Shown: positions 46,415-55,202 of the stretch, piece after piece
Layout of the letters: every line of letters starts with the position of its first letter
How positions within the stretch are numbered: position 1 is the stretch's first letter
Source: Pseudoxanthomonas sp. Root630
GTDB taxonomy: Bacteria > Pseudomonadota > Gammaproteobacteria > Xanthomonadales > Xanthomonadaceae
Direction: 5' to 3'
DNA length: 64,000 bases
NCBI RefSeq assembly: GCF_001427585.1
Contig: NZ_LMGY01000012.1
Span: forward strand, 246,001-310,000
Notes under the pieces: model-generated
Seen by the model: only the letters and a program-made list of their open reading frames with translations
Database searches by the model: none
What the model was told of the DNA's origin: nothing
Translations under genes and position numbers: made by a program

Positions 46415-47536
46415 CTATGGCGCCTTCTTCCCGTACATGATCAACAGCACCAGATCGTCGTCGCCGTCCTGGCGGATCGCGTGAGTGCTGCCAGGCCGGG
46501 TCAGCATCGCGTCGCCGGCCTGCACGGCCTGCGCCGTGCCATCCAGTTCGTACACACCGCGCCCGCTGAGCACGTAGTAGATCTCGTCCTTGTGGTGCTG
46601 GTGCAGGCCGATGCCCGCGCCCTTGTGCAGCACGCGCTTGCGGAACTCGAAGCCGAGCGCGGGCGCGTCGCGGAAGAAGGGATGCGCCGTGGTGGCGCCC
46701 GCACCGCCGTGCGGACCCGGTTGCTCCACGGCGATGTCGCGCTCATGCACGACCAGCGAGGGGTTGGGCTGCGCCTTGCGGTCTGCCAGCGCGGTGGCGG
46801 GCGCGCCGCAATCCGTATCGCGGGTCACGTGCGCCGCAAGCGCCGGATCGACCTGCTTCCAGCCTGCCACCACCAGGCACGCCACCATCACTGCACCGCG
46901 CTGCTGGAAGTGGGTGTCGTCCTGCTGGTCCTGTGCCGGCACATGCATGAAGTAGGCCTTGCTGGCCTCGTCGCCGGTCGCGCGCAGCCAGTCCATGCTC
47001 AGGGTCGTGAGGTCGATCAGGCCGATGCGCTCGCGCTGCGCCAGGTCGCGTACGGCCTGTGCGTACAGGCCATGCGTATCGAGCAACTGGCCGCGATCGA
47101 ATTTCCGGCGCGCCACCGGCGTCACCAGGAGGGGCGTGGCGCCCTTCGTGCGTGCGAGGTCGACGTAGCGCATCAGCCACTCGGGGAACGCGCGCTGCGG
47201 TTCGTTGTAGCGGGTGGGGTCTTCGATCTTCTCGTCGTTGTGGCCGAACTGGATCAGCAGCACGTCGCCCTTGCGCACGTCCTTCGCCATGCCGTCGAAC
47301 CAGCCTTCGGCGACGAAGCTGCGCGCGCTGCGCCCGCTTTGCGCATGGTTGCGCACGATGAACGCTTTCGGGTCGAGGAAGCCCTGCAACTGCTGTCCCC
47401 AGCCCTCGCGCGGCGCGCGTTCCGGGCCGTAGGCGCTGGCCGTGGAATCGCCGGCAATGAAGACCTGCCGCGGGGGTGCGGCGGCTGCAGATGCGCAGCA
47501 GGCGAGAAGCGCGACGAGGGTGAGTGAACGAAGCAT
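46415..47536 (-). CDS. Rhamnogalacturonan acetylesterase (SGNH, CE12-like) fused to a C-terminal cupin
   Basis: A 373-residue secreted protein (signal peptide to about residue 20). The N-terminal SGNH hydrolase domain has block I GDSTAS (S31), block II SGRS (68-70), block III GHND (N100) and DDTHF (D206/H209), the pattern of rhamnogalacturonan acetylesterases. After a short linker (about 245-285) a cupin follows with metal-type residues H312, H314 and E318 and a later H352. It probably removes acetyl groups from the rhamnogalacturonan backbone of pectin; the cupin may bind sugar or metal. It lies downstream of kduD on the same strand, separated by a palindromic repeat. Confidence 0.87.
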   Translation of the reverse strand: MLRSLTLVALLACCASAAAAPPRQVFIAGDSTASAYGPERAPREGWGQQLQGFLDPKAFIVRNHAQSGRSARSFVAEGWFDGMAKDVRKGDVLLIQFGHNDEKIEDPTRYNEPQRAFPEWLMRYVDLARTKGATPLLVTPVARRKFDRGQLLDTHGLYAQAVRDLAQRERIGLIDLTTLSMDWLRATGDEASKAYFMHVPAQDQQDDTHFQQRGAVMVACLVVAGWKQVDPALAAHVTRDTDCGAPATALADRKAQPNPSLVVHERDIAVEQPGPHGGAGATTAHPFFRDAPALGFEFRKRVLHKGAGIGLHQHHKDEIYYVLSGRGVYELDGTAQAVQAGDAMLTRPGSTHAIRQDGDDDLVLLIMYGKKAP

Positions 47537-47556
47537 CCGCCATGTCCTTCATGTCG

Positions 47557-47627
47557 CCTGTGGGAGCGGGGTCAGTCGCGATGAATCATCGGTATACGTC
47601 CATCGCGACTGACGTCGCTCCCACAGG
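47557..47627. repeat. Dispersed palindromic (REP-type) element, copy B
   Basis: Arms of 27 bases at 47557-47583 and 47601-47627 are inverted repeats with one mismatch. The core TCAGTCGCG and GTCGCTCC are shared with the element at 12426-12521. It fills most of the gap between the acetylesterase gene and kduD. Confidence 0.85.
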
Positions 47628-47653
47628 ACCCATCTACCGCCGGCCGACGCGCG

Positions 47654-48412
47654 TCAGCGCGCCAGCCAGCCACCATCGACCGGGATGACGGCGCCGTTGA
47701 CGTAGTCCGACGCGCGCGAGGCCAGGAACACCGCCGTGCCGCCCAGGTCGGCGGGCTCGCCCCAGCGGGCGGCCGGGATGCGATCCAGGATGGCCTTGTT
47801 GCGGTCTTCGTCGGCGCGCAGCTGCGCGGTGTTGTCGGTGGCCATGTAGCCGGGCGCGATGGCGTTGATGTTCACGCCCTTGGCACCCCACTCGTTGGCG
47901 AGCAGGCGGGTGATGCCGGCGATGCCCGACTTGCTGGCCGTGTACGACGGCACGCGGATGCCGCCCTGGAACGACAGCATCGAGGCGATGTTGATGATCT
48001 TGCCGCTGCCCTGCGCTATGAAATGGCGGCCCGCCGCCTGCGACATGAAGAACGCGGACTTGATGTTGACGTTCATCACGTCGTCCCAGTCCTTCTCGCT
48101 GAAGTCCACGGCGTCGGCACGGCGGATCAGGCCGGCGTTGTTGACCAGGATGTCCAGCCCGCCCAGGCCGTCGACGGTTTCCTTCACCAGGCGCTCGACC
48201 GGATCGATGCTGATCAGGTTCGCCTCCAGGTTGAGGAAGCGACGGCCCAGCGCGCGCACCTTCTCGCCGGTTTCCGCGGCTTCGACGATGCCGGCGGCGG
48301 CGATATCGGCGCCGGCTTCCGCCAACGCGAGTGCGATGCCCTGGCCCAGGCCGGTGTTGGCGCCGGTCACCAGTGCGACCTTGCCTTCGAGACTGAAAGG
48401 ATTGCGTGCCAT
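47654..48412 (-). CDS. kduD: KduD, 2-dehydro-3-deoxy-D-gluconate 5-dehydrogenase
   Basis: A 252-residue short-chain dehydrogenase. Cofactor motif TGANTGLG (16-23), NNAG, and catalytic S144, Y157 and K161 are in place. Segments such as FSLEGKVALVTG, NVNIKSAFFMSQAAGRHFI, and SMLSFQGGIRVPSYTASKSG are typical of KduD. It reduces 2,5-diketo-3-deoxygluconate to 2-keto-3-deoxygluconate in pectin breakdown. It follows kduI by 32 bases. Confidence 0.95.
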   Translation of the reverse strand: MARNPFSLEGKVALVTGANTGLGQGIALALAEAGADIAAAGIVEAAETGEKVRALGRRFLNLEANLISIDPVERLVKETVDGLGGLDILVNNAGLIRRADAVDFSEKDWDDVMNVNIKSAFFMSQAAGRHFIAQGSGKIINIASMLSFQGGIRVPSYTASKSGIAGITRLLANEWGAKGVNINAIAPGYMATDNTAQLRADEDRNKAILDRIPAARWGEPADLGGTAVFLASRASDYVNGAVIPVDGGWLAR

Positions 48413-48444
48413 CGTGTATTCCCCTCGGATGTTGGGTGGCGCGG

Positions 48445-49293
48445 TTACTTGAGCTGGCAGATGTCCAGCACGTGCATGTCGGTGTAGTCCAGGTTCTCGC
48501 CGCCCATCGCCCAGATGAAGGCGTAGTTGCTGGTGCCCGAACCCATGTGGATCGACCACGGCGGCGACACCACGGCCTCGTCGTTCTGCACGACGATGTG
48601 GCGTTGCGCTTCCGGCTCGCCCATGAAGTGGTAGACGCGGTCGTTGTCGGCCAGATCGAAGTAGAAATAGACCTCGCTGCGGCGGTCGTGCAGGTGCGGC
48701 GGCATGGTGTTCCACACGCTGCCGGTCTTCAGCACGGTCAGGCCGAGCAGCAACTGCGAGGACTGGCAGGTCGCCGGCACGATGAACTGGTAGATCGTGC
48801 GCTCGTTGCTGGTTTCCAGCGCGCCGCGCTCGAGCGCGACGGCGTCCTTGATCGAGAGTTGCTTGGTCTCGAAGCGCGCATGCGCCGGGGTGGAGGTCAG
48901 GTAGAACTTGGCGGGATTCGACGCATCGTCGGATTCGAACGCCACGTCCGCGCTGCCCATCGCCACGTACAGGCCGTCCTTCGGGCCCAACGCATAGGTC
49001 GTGCCATCGACGGTGACCTTGCCGGCGCCGCCACCGACGTTGATCACGCCCAGCTCGCGGCGCTCCAGGAACGGTTTGCCGGCGGCGGAGGCGGGCTCGG
49101 TCTGGCGCGGCAGGTTGACCTTCTTCGACACCGGCGCGGCGCCGCCGATCACGAAGCGCTCGTTGTGCGAGTAGTTCAACTGCACCGTGTCGTCGGCGAA
49201 CAGGTTGCCGATCAGGTAACGATCGCGCAGCTGGTCGTTGGTGGCGCCGTCCATCATGTCCGGGTGGGTGGCGTGGTAGGTCTTGCAGAACAT
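48445..49293 (-). CDS. kduI: KduI, 5-dehydro-4-deoxy-D-glucuronate isomerase
   Basis: A 282-residue double-cupin isomerase that converts the unsaturated uronate product of pectate lyases to 2,5-diketo-3-deoxygluconate. The zinc ligands are readable as H200, H202, E207 ([15 protein letters not shown]) and H249 ([17 protein letters not shown]). Its ATG at 49293 lies about 55 bases after the predicted start of transcription from the promoter at 49355-49383, which carries an operator motif. It is co-transcribed with kduD. Confidence 0.96.
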   Translation of the reverse strand: MFCKTYHATHPDMMDGATNDQLRDRYLIGNLFADDTVQLNYSHNERFVIGGAAPVSKKVNLPRQTEPASAAGKPFLERRELGVINVGGGAGKVTVDGTTYALGPKDGLYVAMGSADVAFESDDASNPAKFYLTSTPAHARFETKQLSIKDAVALERGALETSNERTIYQFIVPATCQSSQLLLGLTVLKTGSVWNTMPPHLHDRRSEVYFYFDLADNDRVYHFMGEPEAQRHIVVQNDEAVVSPPWSIHMGSGTSNYAFIWAMGGENLDYTDMHVLDICQLK

Positions 49294-49354
49294 GGGCGGG
49301 GCTCCGTCGGTGCGGACGCGCCTGGCGGCGGCGTCGGTAAGAGGTGTGGGGTGG

Positions 49355-49383
49355 ATTCTACGGCCTTTGGTAACCGGTGTCAT
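49355..49383 (-). promoter_or_regulatory. kduI sigma-70 type promoter
   Basis: On the minus strand ATGACA (49383-49378) as -35, a 17-base spacer, and TAGAAT (49360-49355) as -10. One mismatch to consensus in each box. The pectin operator (49368-49384) covers the -35 and most of the spacer, so binding would block RNA polymerase. Confidence 0.7.
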
Positions 49384-49384
49384 T
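49368..49384. promoter_or_regulatory. Operator-like motif A, kduI
   Basis: TGGTAACCGGTGTCATT. AACCGGTGTCATT is identical to the site between the FAH and PL1 genes, and CGGTGTCATT is shared with the site before the first TonB receptor. An ACCGGT core and TGGT/GTCA half sites fit a LacI-family operator. The nearest candidate regulator is encoded at 49545-50600. Confidence 0.72.
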
Positions 49385-49499
49385 TTGCGGTGCGGCAGGG
49401 GGTGAAGCGGGAACAGGGAACAGGGAATGAGGGTTGGCGGGTGCCTGGGGCTTTTATGCGCGGGGAATTGCCGGGGACCGCGGGGGGATCAGGCCGTCA

Positions 49500-49544
49500 G
49501 GGAATGATCATTCCCCGTTCCCCGTTCCCCGTTCCCCGTTCCCC
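49500..49544. repeat. Perfect palindrome followed by 7-bp tandem repeat, abutting the lacI stop
   Basis: GGGAATGATCATTCCC (49500-49515) is a perfect 16-bp palindrome. TTCCCCG units of 7 bases repeat almost five times from 49511 to the lacI stop. The related run GGGAACAGGGAACAGGGAAT lies at 49409-49428 in opposite orientation, so long hairpins are possible. Together these occupy most of the 251-base kduI-lacI gap. Confidence 0.85.
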
Positions 49545-50600
49545 TCACTCCGGCGGCTGGGAGGAGTCGCGGATGATCAGGTGCGGGCGGATGCTGGCGG
49601 CAGCCAGCACCGGCGTGCCTTCCGGCTGGATCAGCATGGCGGCCGCGGTCCGGCCGGTGTCGCGGGTATTGCGGCGGACCGAGGTCAGCGACGGCCACAG
49701 GCGCGAGGCCAGCGGGCTGTCGTCGAAGCCGACCACCGACAACTGGCGCGGGATGCTGATCCCGGCGCGCATCGCCACCTTGTAGACGCCGGCCGCCATT
49801 TCGTCGTTGCCGGTGAAGATGGCGGTGGGGCGATTCTTGCCGGACAGCAGCTTCTCGGCCGCCACCACGCCGGATTCGAAGGTGTAGCCGGCTTCGATGA
49901 TGCGCGACTTCGGCAACTCCAGTCCCCGCTTGGCCAGCGCCTGCAGGAAGCCATCCGTCCGTTCGATCGAAGACCGGTACGCCGCGGGCCCGGTGATGAG
50001 CGCGATATCGGTATGGCCGAGCGATTGCAGGTATTCGGCGGCCTCGGCCGCGCCGTCGCGGTCGTGCGTGACCACCATGCGCGACGGTTCGTCCATCGAG
50101 ACCGATGCGATGCGCGAATAGCGGCACCCGATCTCCGCCAGCATGTCGGCCAGCGCCTGGTCCTCGGATGCGCGCGGCACCAGCATCACGCCATGCAGCT
50201 TCTGCTGCTGCACGAAGCGGCGCACGCCGTCGATGTAGCCCGGGCTGCGGCTGTCGCAGGGATGCACCACCAGTTCGAAGCCCGAATCGCGCAACGCGTC
50301 CAGCGCGCCGTACTGCATGTTGACGATGTACTGCGCGGTGGGATTGTCGTAGACCATGCCGATCAGGAACGAACGCCGGAACGCGAGGCCGCGCGCCATC
50401 GGGTCGGGTACATAGCCCACCTCGCGCATCAGCGTCTCGACTTTCTCGCGCGTGTCCTTACGCACCAGCGGCGAGTGATTGATGATCCGCGACACGGTTT
50501 TCTTCGAGACACCGGAAAGCCGCGCGATGTCGTTGATGGTCGCGGCCTTGCCACCGATGGGCAGGCTGGCAGGGCTTTCGGGCTTCTTGCGCGCGGGCAT
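49545..50600 (-). CDS. LacI-family transcriptional regulator, probable regulator of the pectin locus
   Basis: A 351-residue regulator. The helix-turn-helix is ATINDIARLSGVSKKTVSRI (about residues 20-39), followed by the hinge DPMARGLAFRRSFLIGMVYD and a periplasmic-binding-protein-like effector domain (HDRDGAAEAAEYLQSLGHTDIALITG, then TGNDEMAAGVYKVAMRAGI and SVVGFDDSPLASRLWPSLTSVR). It lies between kduI and the GH43 gene, so it most likely binds the shared motif at 49368, 57114 and 61661 and is relieved by a pectin-derived keto-deoxy sugar. The ligand and the motif assignment are inferred. It starts 51 bases after the GH43 stop and may be read through from the FAH-TRAP operon. Confidence 0.9.
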   Translation of the reverse strand: MPARKKPESPASLPIGGKAATINDIARLSGVSKKTVSRIINHSPLVRKDTREKVETLMREVGYVPDPMARGLAFRRSFLIGMVYDNPTAQYIVNMQYGALDALRDSGFELVVHPCDSRSPGYIDGVRRFVQQQKLHGVMLVPRASEDQALADMLAEIGCRYSRIASVSMDEPSRMVVTHDRDGAAEAAEYLQSLGHTDIALITGPAAYRSSIERTDGFLQALAKRGLELPKSRIIEAGYTFESGVVAAEKLLSGKNRPTAIFTGNDEMAAGVYKVAMRAGISIPRQLSVVGFDDSPLASRLWPSLTSVRRNTRDTGRTAAAMLIQPEGTPVLAAASIRPHLIIRDSSQPPE

Positions 50601-50650
50601 GGGGCAGTGCGGGTCCGTTCGTCGGTCGAGGGGATTCTAGCGGCTGGGGG

Positions 50651-52240
50651 TCAGTCCAGCGCGCGATAGCGGAAATTACGGAAGTGCACCTTGCCCTGGC
50701 CGGCGGCGTACAGGGACGGCTTCAGGGCCAGGAAGCCCCCGGCCACGTTGTGGTGGTAGCCGGAGACTTCCATCTGCACGGGGTACTTGGTCCAGGTCTT
50801 GCCGTCCGTGCTGGTATGGATCGTGAGGACATGGCGGTCATGGGTGACCCGCAGCCAGAGCTTGCCGCCCTTGGCGCTCGGGGCCAGTTTGCCGGGGCGC
50901 TCCTGTCCGTAGCGGTGCATCACGAACTGCTCCCCGTTGCTGCCCACACCCGCGTACAGCCGGTCGTTGTAGAACAGCACCGCGCCGCCCTGTGCGCCGG
51001 GTTCGACGTCCATCTCGACTTCGAACTGGTAGGCCAGGTCGCCCGCGATGACGCCCAGCGGCGAGCTGTCACGGGGTGCGGTGCCCTTGCCCTGCAGCGT
51101 CATCACGCCATCGCCGAAGGTGAGTCGACGGGACTCGTCCGGCGCCGGATCGTAGAAGGCCCACTGCGCCCCCAACGTGCCGGCGCGGAAATCATCCGAC
51201 AGCGCCATCCCGTGCGGCGACAGCGTCTTGCCCGCGGGCTTGCGCAGGGGGCGGCTCAGGTCGCCCCCCTTGGCGACGAACCAGCCGTCGTCCGTCCACT
51301 CGATGGGGTCGAGCAACGCTTGCCGGCCGAGCGTCCAGAAATCGTGCTCGTAGCCGTGGTAGATCATCCACCACTGGCCCGCGGCATCCTCCACCAGGGT
51401 GGCATGGCCGCGCGACCACCAGTACTGGTCGCGCGAGGTCGTGCGCACCACGGGGTTGTTCGGCGCGTTCACCCACGGACCGTGGATCGAGCGGGAACGC
51501 GCGACGATCACCATGTGGCCGGTCGGCGGGCCCGCCGTCCCGCCCACCGCGGTGACCATGTAGTACCAGCCCTTGCGGAAGGTGATCTTCGGGCCTTCCT
51601 GCGCATACCCTTCGACGTCCCAGGATTCGGGATAGCGCCAGCCGTCGTAGACATGCTTCACCTCGCCGACGGTGCTCAGGCCATCGTCGGCCAAAGCCAC
51701 ATAGTCGCCGCCGCTGAGGAACAGGTAGCGCTTGCCGTCTTCTCCGACCGCATGGCCGGGGTCGATATGGCCCGGCAGGCCGATGTCGATCGGCTCGCTC
51801 CACGGCCCGCGGATATCGTCGGCCCACACCACGAAATTGCTGCGCCGGGGCGACTCGGTGCCACCCACGCGCGCCGGAAAGTAGATGTAGTAGCGGCCCT
51901 GGTGCTTGACCAGGTCCGGTGCCCAGATCGAGCCGACATTCTTGGTGATCGCATGGCCGATTGGCTGCCAGTTGACCAGGTCGCGCGAGTGCCACACCGG
52001 CAGGCCGGGATAGGCCGTAAACGACGACAGCGTGAGGTAGTAGTCGTCGCCGTCCTTGAGCACCGACGGGTCGGGACGATCGCCGGCCAGCACCGGATTG
52101 AGGAACGTGCCGTCGCCGAGGTCGGCCTGGCGCTGATGCTCGACGCCACGCTTCCAGGCGGGGGGCAGTGCATCCGCCGCGATCGCATCGAAGGCGACAC
52201 AGAGAGACAGGGCGGCGATGATGAACCTGATCAACGGCAT
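50651..52240 (-). CDS. Glycoside hydrolase family 43 protein (arabinan/xylan side-chain type) with C-terminal lectin-like domain
   Basis: A 529-residue secreted enzyme (signal peptide to AIAA, about residue 22). The five-bladed propeller of GH43 is seen from NPVLAGDRPDPSVLKDGDDYYLTLSSF (general-base Asp) through VGSIWAPDLVKHQGRYYIYF, to GYAQEGPKITFRKGWYYMV (general-acid Glu). Residues ~340-529 form a beta-sandwich (DDFRAGTLGAQWAFYDP up to KVHFRNFRYRALD) of the concanavalin-like GH43_C2 type. It probably removes arabinose or xylose side chains from pectin. It lies 11 bases after the PL10 gene in the operon. Confidence 0.9.
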   Translation of the reverse strand: MPLIRFIIAALSLCVAFDAIAADALPPAWKRGVEHQRQADLGDGTFLNPVLAGDRPDPSVLKDGDDYYLTLSSFTAYPGLPVWHSRDLVNWQPIGHAITKNVGSIWAPDLVKHQGRYYIYFPARVGGTESPRRSNFVVWADDIRGPWSEPIDIGLPGHIDPGHAVGEDGKRYLFLSGGDYVALADDGLSTVGEVKHVYDGWRYPESWDVEGYAQEGPKITFRKGWYYMVTAVGGTAGPPTGHMVIVARSRSIHGPWVNAPNNPVVRTTSRDQYWWSRGHATLVEDAAGQWWMIYHGYEHDFWTLGRQALLDPIEWTDDGWFVAKGGDLSRPLRKPAGKTLSPHGMALSDDFRAGTLGAQWAFYDPAPDESRRLTFGDGVMTLQGKGTAPRDSSPLGVIAGDLAYQFEVEMDVEPGAQGGAVLFYNDRLYAGVGSNGEQFVMHRYGQERPGKLAPSAKGGKLWLRVTHDRHVLTIHTSTDGKTWTKYPVQMEVSGYHHNVAGGFLALKPSLYAAGQGKVHFRNFRYRALD

Positions 52241-52251
52241 GCGGGATTTCC

Positions 52252-53391
52252 TCAAGGCGTGGCCGGGTGCGACGCCTTCCATTGCGGGTATTCCTTCGAC
52301 AGCAGCCGCTTGGGCCAACCGCCGTACCACTCGTAGCCGGTGCGCCGCTCGCGCGGGATGTCCTGGTAGCGCGCGACGCGCTGGCTGTCGCGGGTGGCGA
52401 GCACGACGCTGTTGTCCGCCACGTCGTAGAAGCGCGCCCACAGGCCCGTGGCGGCGGGATCGGCAACCAGCCGTCGATCCTTCGTGCTGCTGTGGTACTG
52501 GAACTGCTCCGCCGGCGCTTCGAACGTCTCGATGCGCCAGCCGGTGATTTCCACACGCCGCAACCAGGCGGCCGCGCCATCGACGGCTTTCACCACCCCG
52601 GGTGACGGATCCGGGATCGACATCAGGTAGCGCACGACGCCGACGGTCTCCTGGCCGGTGATCGAGGGGAGTTCGAACTTGCGTCCTTGCGCAGGAAGCA
52701 GCGTCTGCGCGTCGTACTGGCCCGCCCACCCCGCGAGCGCATCGCCCTGGCGGACCTGCAGACGCAGCAGGCAGGCATCGCCGGCATCGACGGCCGCCTG
52801 CACGCGTGCGCGCAACGTTGCATCGATGAAGGCGTAGCGGCGGGTGTCGGCAAGTACCTTGCGCAACGTACCGAGCACACCCGCGGTCACGTCGTCGGCG
52901 ATGGTGATATGCGGGTGATAGGGCTGCGTGGCCGGCACCGTGTGCGGCCAGCCCCCGCACGACGGGATCTGCTGCGCCAGGGTGAACGCCAGGCCCTTCA
53001 GGCTGCCGTCGCGATACCGCACATCACCGGTGATCGCGTACGCCGTGGCCAGGTAGTCGAGCTGCGTGTAGATGTTGCGGTTATCGAAGCTGCCGCCGGA
53101 CTTGCGCGCCTCGGCGTCGAAGCGCGCTTTCTCTGCGTCGTCCAGGATCCGCGCGGGGTCTTGGTTCTCGATCCATCCGCCATCGGTCCGCTGGTAGCGC
53201 AGGATGTTGTCGGCGATCAGTGCGACCTGGTCCGGTGCGTAGCGCGGATAGGCATCGCCATGCACGTTGCGCCAATGATGGATGGCGTCCTCGAAGCCGG
53301 CCAGCGACGGCGGTGCCGGCGTCGCCGCCCAGGCTGGCGATGCCGCGAGCAGCGCCAGGCCCGCGGCGAGGGCGCGCACGCGCTGCTTCAT
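52252..53391 (-). CDS. Pectate lyase, polysaccharide lyase family 10
   Basis: A 379-residue secreted enzyme (signal peptide to WAA, about residue 23). PL10 signatures: HGDAYPRYAPDQVALIADNILRYQR (with TDGGWIENQD next), FDNRNIYTQLDYLATAYAITGD, ITIADDVTAGVL and LAGWAGQYDAQTLLPAQGRKFELPSI. The toroidal helical fold cleaves polygalacturonate by beta-elimination. The ATG at 53391 overlaps the dctM stop (ATGA). It differs entirely from the PL1 enzyme at 57201, so the locus has two unrelated pectate lyases. Confidence 0.92.
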   Translation of the reverse strand: MKQRVRALAAGLALLAASPAWAATPAPPSLAGFEDAIHHWRNVHGDAYPRYAPDQVALIADNILRYQRTDGGWIENQDPARILDDAEKARFDAEARKSGGSFDNRNIYTQLDYLATAYAITGDVRYRDGSLKGLAFTLAQQIPSCGGWPHTVPATQPYHPHITIADDVTAGVLGTLRKVLADTRRYAFIDATLRARVQAAVDAGDACLLRLQVRQGDALAGWAGQYDAQTLLPAQGRKFELPSITGQETVGVVRYLMSIPDPSPGVVKAVDGAAAWLRRVEITGWRIETFEAPAEQFQYHSSTKDRRLVADPAATGLWARFYDVADNSVVLATRDSQRVARYQDIPRERRTGYEWYGGWPKRLLSKEYPQWKASHPATP

Positions 53392-54671
53392 CCCTTCAGC
53401 GCCCGCGGCAGCCACAACGACAGCTCGGGGAAGAACGCCACGATCAGCAGGACGACCAATGCCGAGAGCCAGAACGGCCAGATCGTGCGCATGCTCTGCG
53501 CCACCGTGATCTTGCCGATCGACGTGCCGATGAACAGCACCGAGCCCACCGGCGGCGTGACCAGGCCGATGCCACCGGCGAGGACCATCACCAGGCCGAA
53601 GTGGATCGGGTCGATGCCATAGGCCTTCACGACCGGCAGGAAGATCGGGGTGCAGATCAGGATCTTCGGTGCGAGGTCCATGAACATGCCCAGCACCAGC
53701 AGGATCACCACGATCATCAGCAGCACCGTGCGCTGGCTGTCGGCGATCGACTGCAGGAACTCCACCGCCGCCGCAGGTACCTGCAGGTAGGCCAGCAGCC
53801 AGCCGAACACGGCGGCCGTGGCGATCACGAACAGGATCACGCCGGTCGTGCGCGCGGCGTGCACCACGGCGCCGCGGAACTCGGCCCAGCGCAGCTGGCG
53901 GTACAGCAGCGAGGTGACCAGCAGGGCGTAGACCACCGCGATCGCCGCCGATTCCACCGCGGTGAAGATGCCCGCGCGGATGCCGACGAAGATCAACGTG
54001 ACCAGGCCCAGGCCGGGCAGGGCACCGACCAGGCGCAGGGCGACGGCGCGCCAGCCCGGGACCGGCTCGGTGCCATAACCGCGGTGGCGGGCGACCACAT
54101 AGCCGGTGATCATCATCGCCACCGTCATCAGCAGCGCCGGGACGATGCCGGCCGCGAACAGGTCCGCGATCGACAGGCCGCCGCCGGCCGCCGCCGAGAA
54201 CAGGATCAGGTTGTGCGACGGCGGCACCAGCAGCGCGACCAGCGCGGCCGTCATGCACACGTTCACGGCGTAGTCCACGTCGTAACCGCGCTTGACCATC
54301 TGCGGGATCATCGTGCCGCCGACCGCGGAGACGTCGGCCAGCGCCGAACCGGACACGCCGCCGAAGAACAGCGACGACAGCACGCTGACCTGGCCCAGGC
54401 CGCCGCGCATGCGGCCGACCAGCGAGGACGCCAGCGCGATCAGTCGCTCGGAAATGCCGCCCCTCAGCATCAGCTCGCCCGCGAAGATGAAAAGCGGGAT
54501 CGCAATCAGCGAGACCGAACCGGACCCGGCGGAGATCTGCTGCACGAGCACGATCGAGGGGACGTCGAGGTAGAGCAGGGTGGCAAGGGCGGCGACCGCG
54601 AGCGCGAATGCGACGGGAACACCCAGCAACAGCAACAGGACGAAGGCGCCCAGCAGGATGGCGATGGCCAC
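53388..54671 (-). CDS. TRAP transporter large permease (DctM type)
   Basis: A 427-residue inner-membrane protein with about twelve helices. The start IAILLGAFVLLLLLGVPVAFAL is followed by FIFAGELMLRGGISERLIALASSLVGRMRGGLGQVSVLSSLFFGGVSGSALADVSAVG, PPSHNLILFSAAAGG and LTPPVGSVLFIGTSIG-like stretches (here VTPPVGSVLFIGTSIG). It is the sodium-driven translocation subunit. It lies in the operon order FAH, DctP, DctQ, DctM, PL10, GH43, and probably takes up oligogalacturonate or a uronate. Confidence 0.95.
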   Translation of the reverse strand: MAIAILLGAFVLLLLLGVPVAFALAVAALATLLYLDVPSIVLVQQISAGSGSVSLIAIPLFIFAGELMLRGGISERLIALASSLVGRMRGGLGQVSVLSSLFFGGVSGSALADVSAVGGTMIPQMVKRGYDVDYAVNVCMTAALVALLVPPSHNLILFSAAAGGGLSIADLFAAGIVPALLMTVAMMITGYVVARHRGYGTEPVPGWRAVALRLVGALPGLGLVTLIFVGIRAGIFTAVESAAIAVVYALLVTSLLYRQLRWAEFRGAVVHAARTTGVILFVIATAAVFGWLLAYLQVPAAAVEFLQSIADSQRTVLLMIVVILLVLGMFMDLAPKILICTPIFLPVVKAYGIDPIHFGLVMVLAGGIGLVTPPVGSVLFIGTSIGKITVAQSMRTIWPFWLSALVVLLIVAFFPELSLWLPRALKG

Positions 54672-54674
54672 GGA

Positions 54675-55190
54675 TCAGACTCCTTCTTCGCGCGCGGGCC
54701 GCAAGGCCTTCCACGCGATGTTCAGTGCGAACAGGCAGATCAGCGCGCCGCTGATCGAAAGGGGCAGGTAGTTGATGCTCTGCGGCATCGACGCGCCGGC
54801 GATCTTGATGTCCAGGCCGTCGAGCAGCAGCACCGCGGCCCAGCCGGCGATCATCGCGCCTACCGCGGCGATCAGCAGCGGACGCGCTACAGCGAGCAGG
54901 CGACGCGCGACCGACGGCAGGCTCTCGGCCAGCAGATGGAAACTGAAATGCCGGTTGGTGTGCACGCCGGCGGCGGCGCCCAGGCTCATCGCGGTGCTCA
55001 GCAGCAGCAGCGTGACCGGCTCGGTCCAGCTGGGCGAATCGTTGAGCACGTAGCGGGTGAACACCTGCCAGCCCTGCACGATCACCAGCCCTACCAGCGC
55101 CGTGGCGGCGATGGCGATGGCGGCGTCGGCGAGGCGGTCCAGCGCACGCTGCACGGGGCCGGCCGGAACGGAAGCGGCGGTCTCGGTCAT
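54675..55190 (-). CDS. TRAP transporter small permease (DctQ type)
   Basis: A 171-residue protein with four hydrophobic helices. Typical DctQ features are ALVGLVIVQGWQVFTRYVLNDSPSWTEPVTLLLLSTAMSLGAAAGVHTNRHF and a second half with LLIAAVGAMIAGWAAVLLLDG. It binds the large subunit and the binding protein. It lies three bases upstream of dctM and 12 bases after dctP in the operon. Confidence 0.93.
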   Translation of the reverse strand: MTETAASVPAGPVQRALDRLADAAIAIAATALVGLVIVQGWQVFTRYVLNDSPSWTEPVTLLLLSTAMSLGAAAGVHTNRHFSFHLLAESLPSVARRLLAVARPLLIAAVGAMIAGWAAVLLLDGLDIKIAGASMPQSINYLPLSISGALICLFALNIAWKALRPAREEGV

Positions 55191-55202
55191 GAGGATGTCT
55201 CG

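Noticed and set aside
46415..47536. Frameshift fusion of two genes as the origin of the acetylesterase-cupin protein
   Set aside because: The frame is continuous with a normal linker and both domains are complete, so a genuine fusion is more likely.
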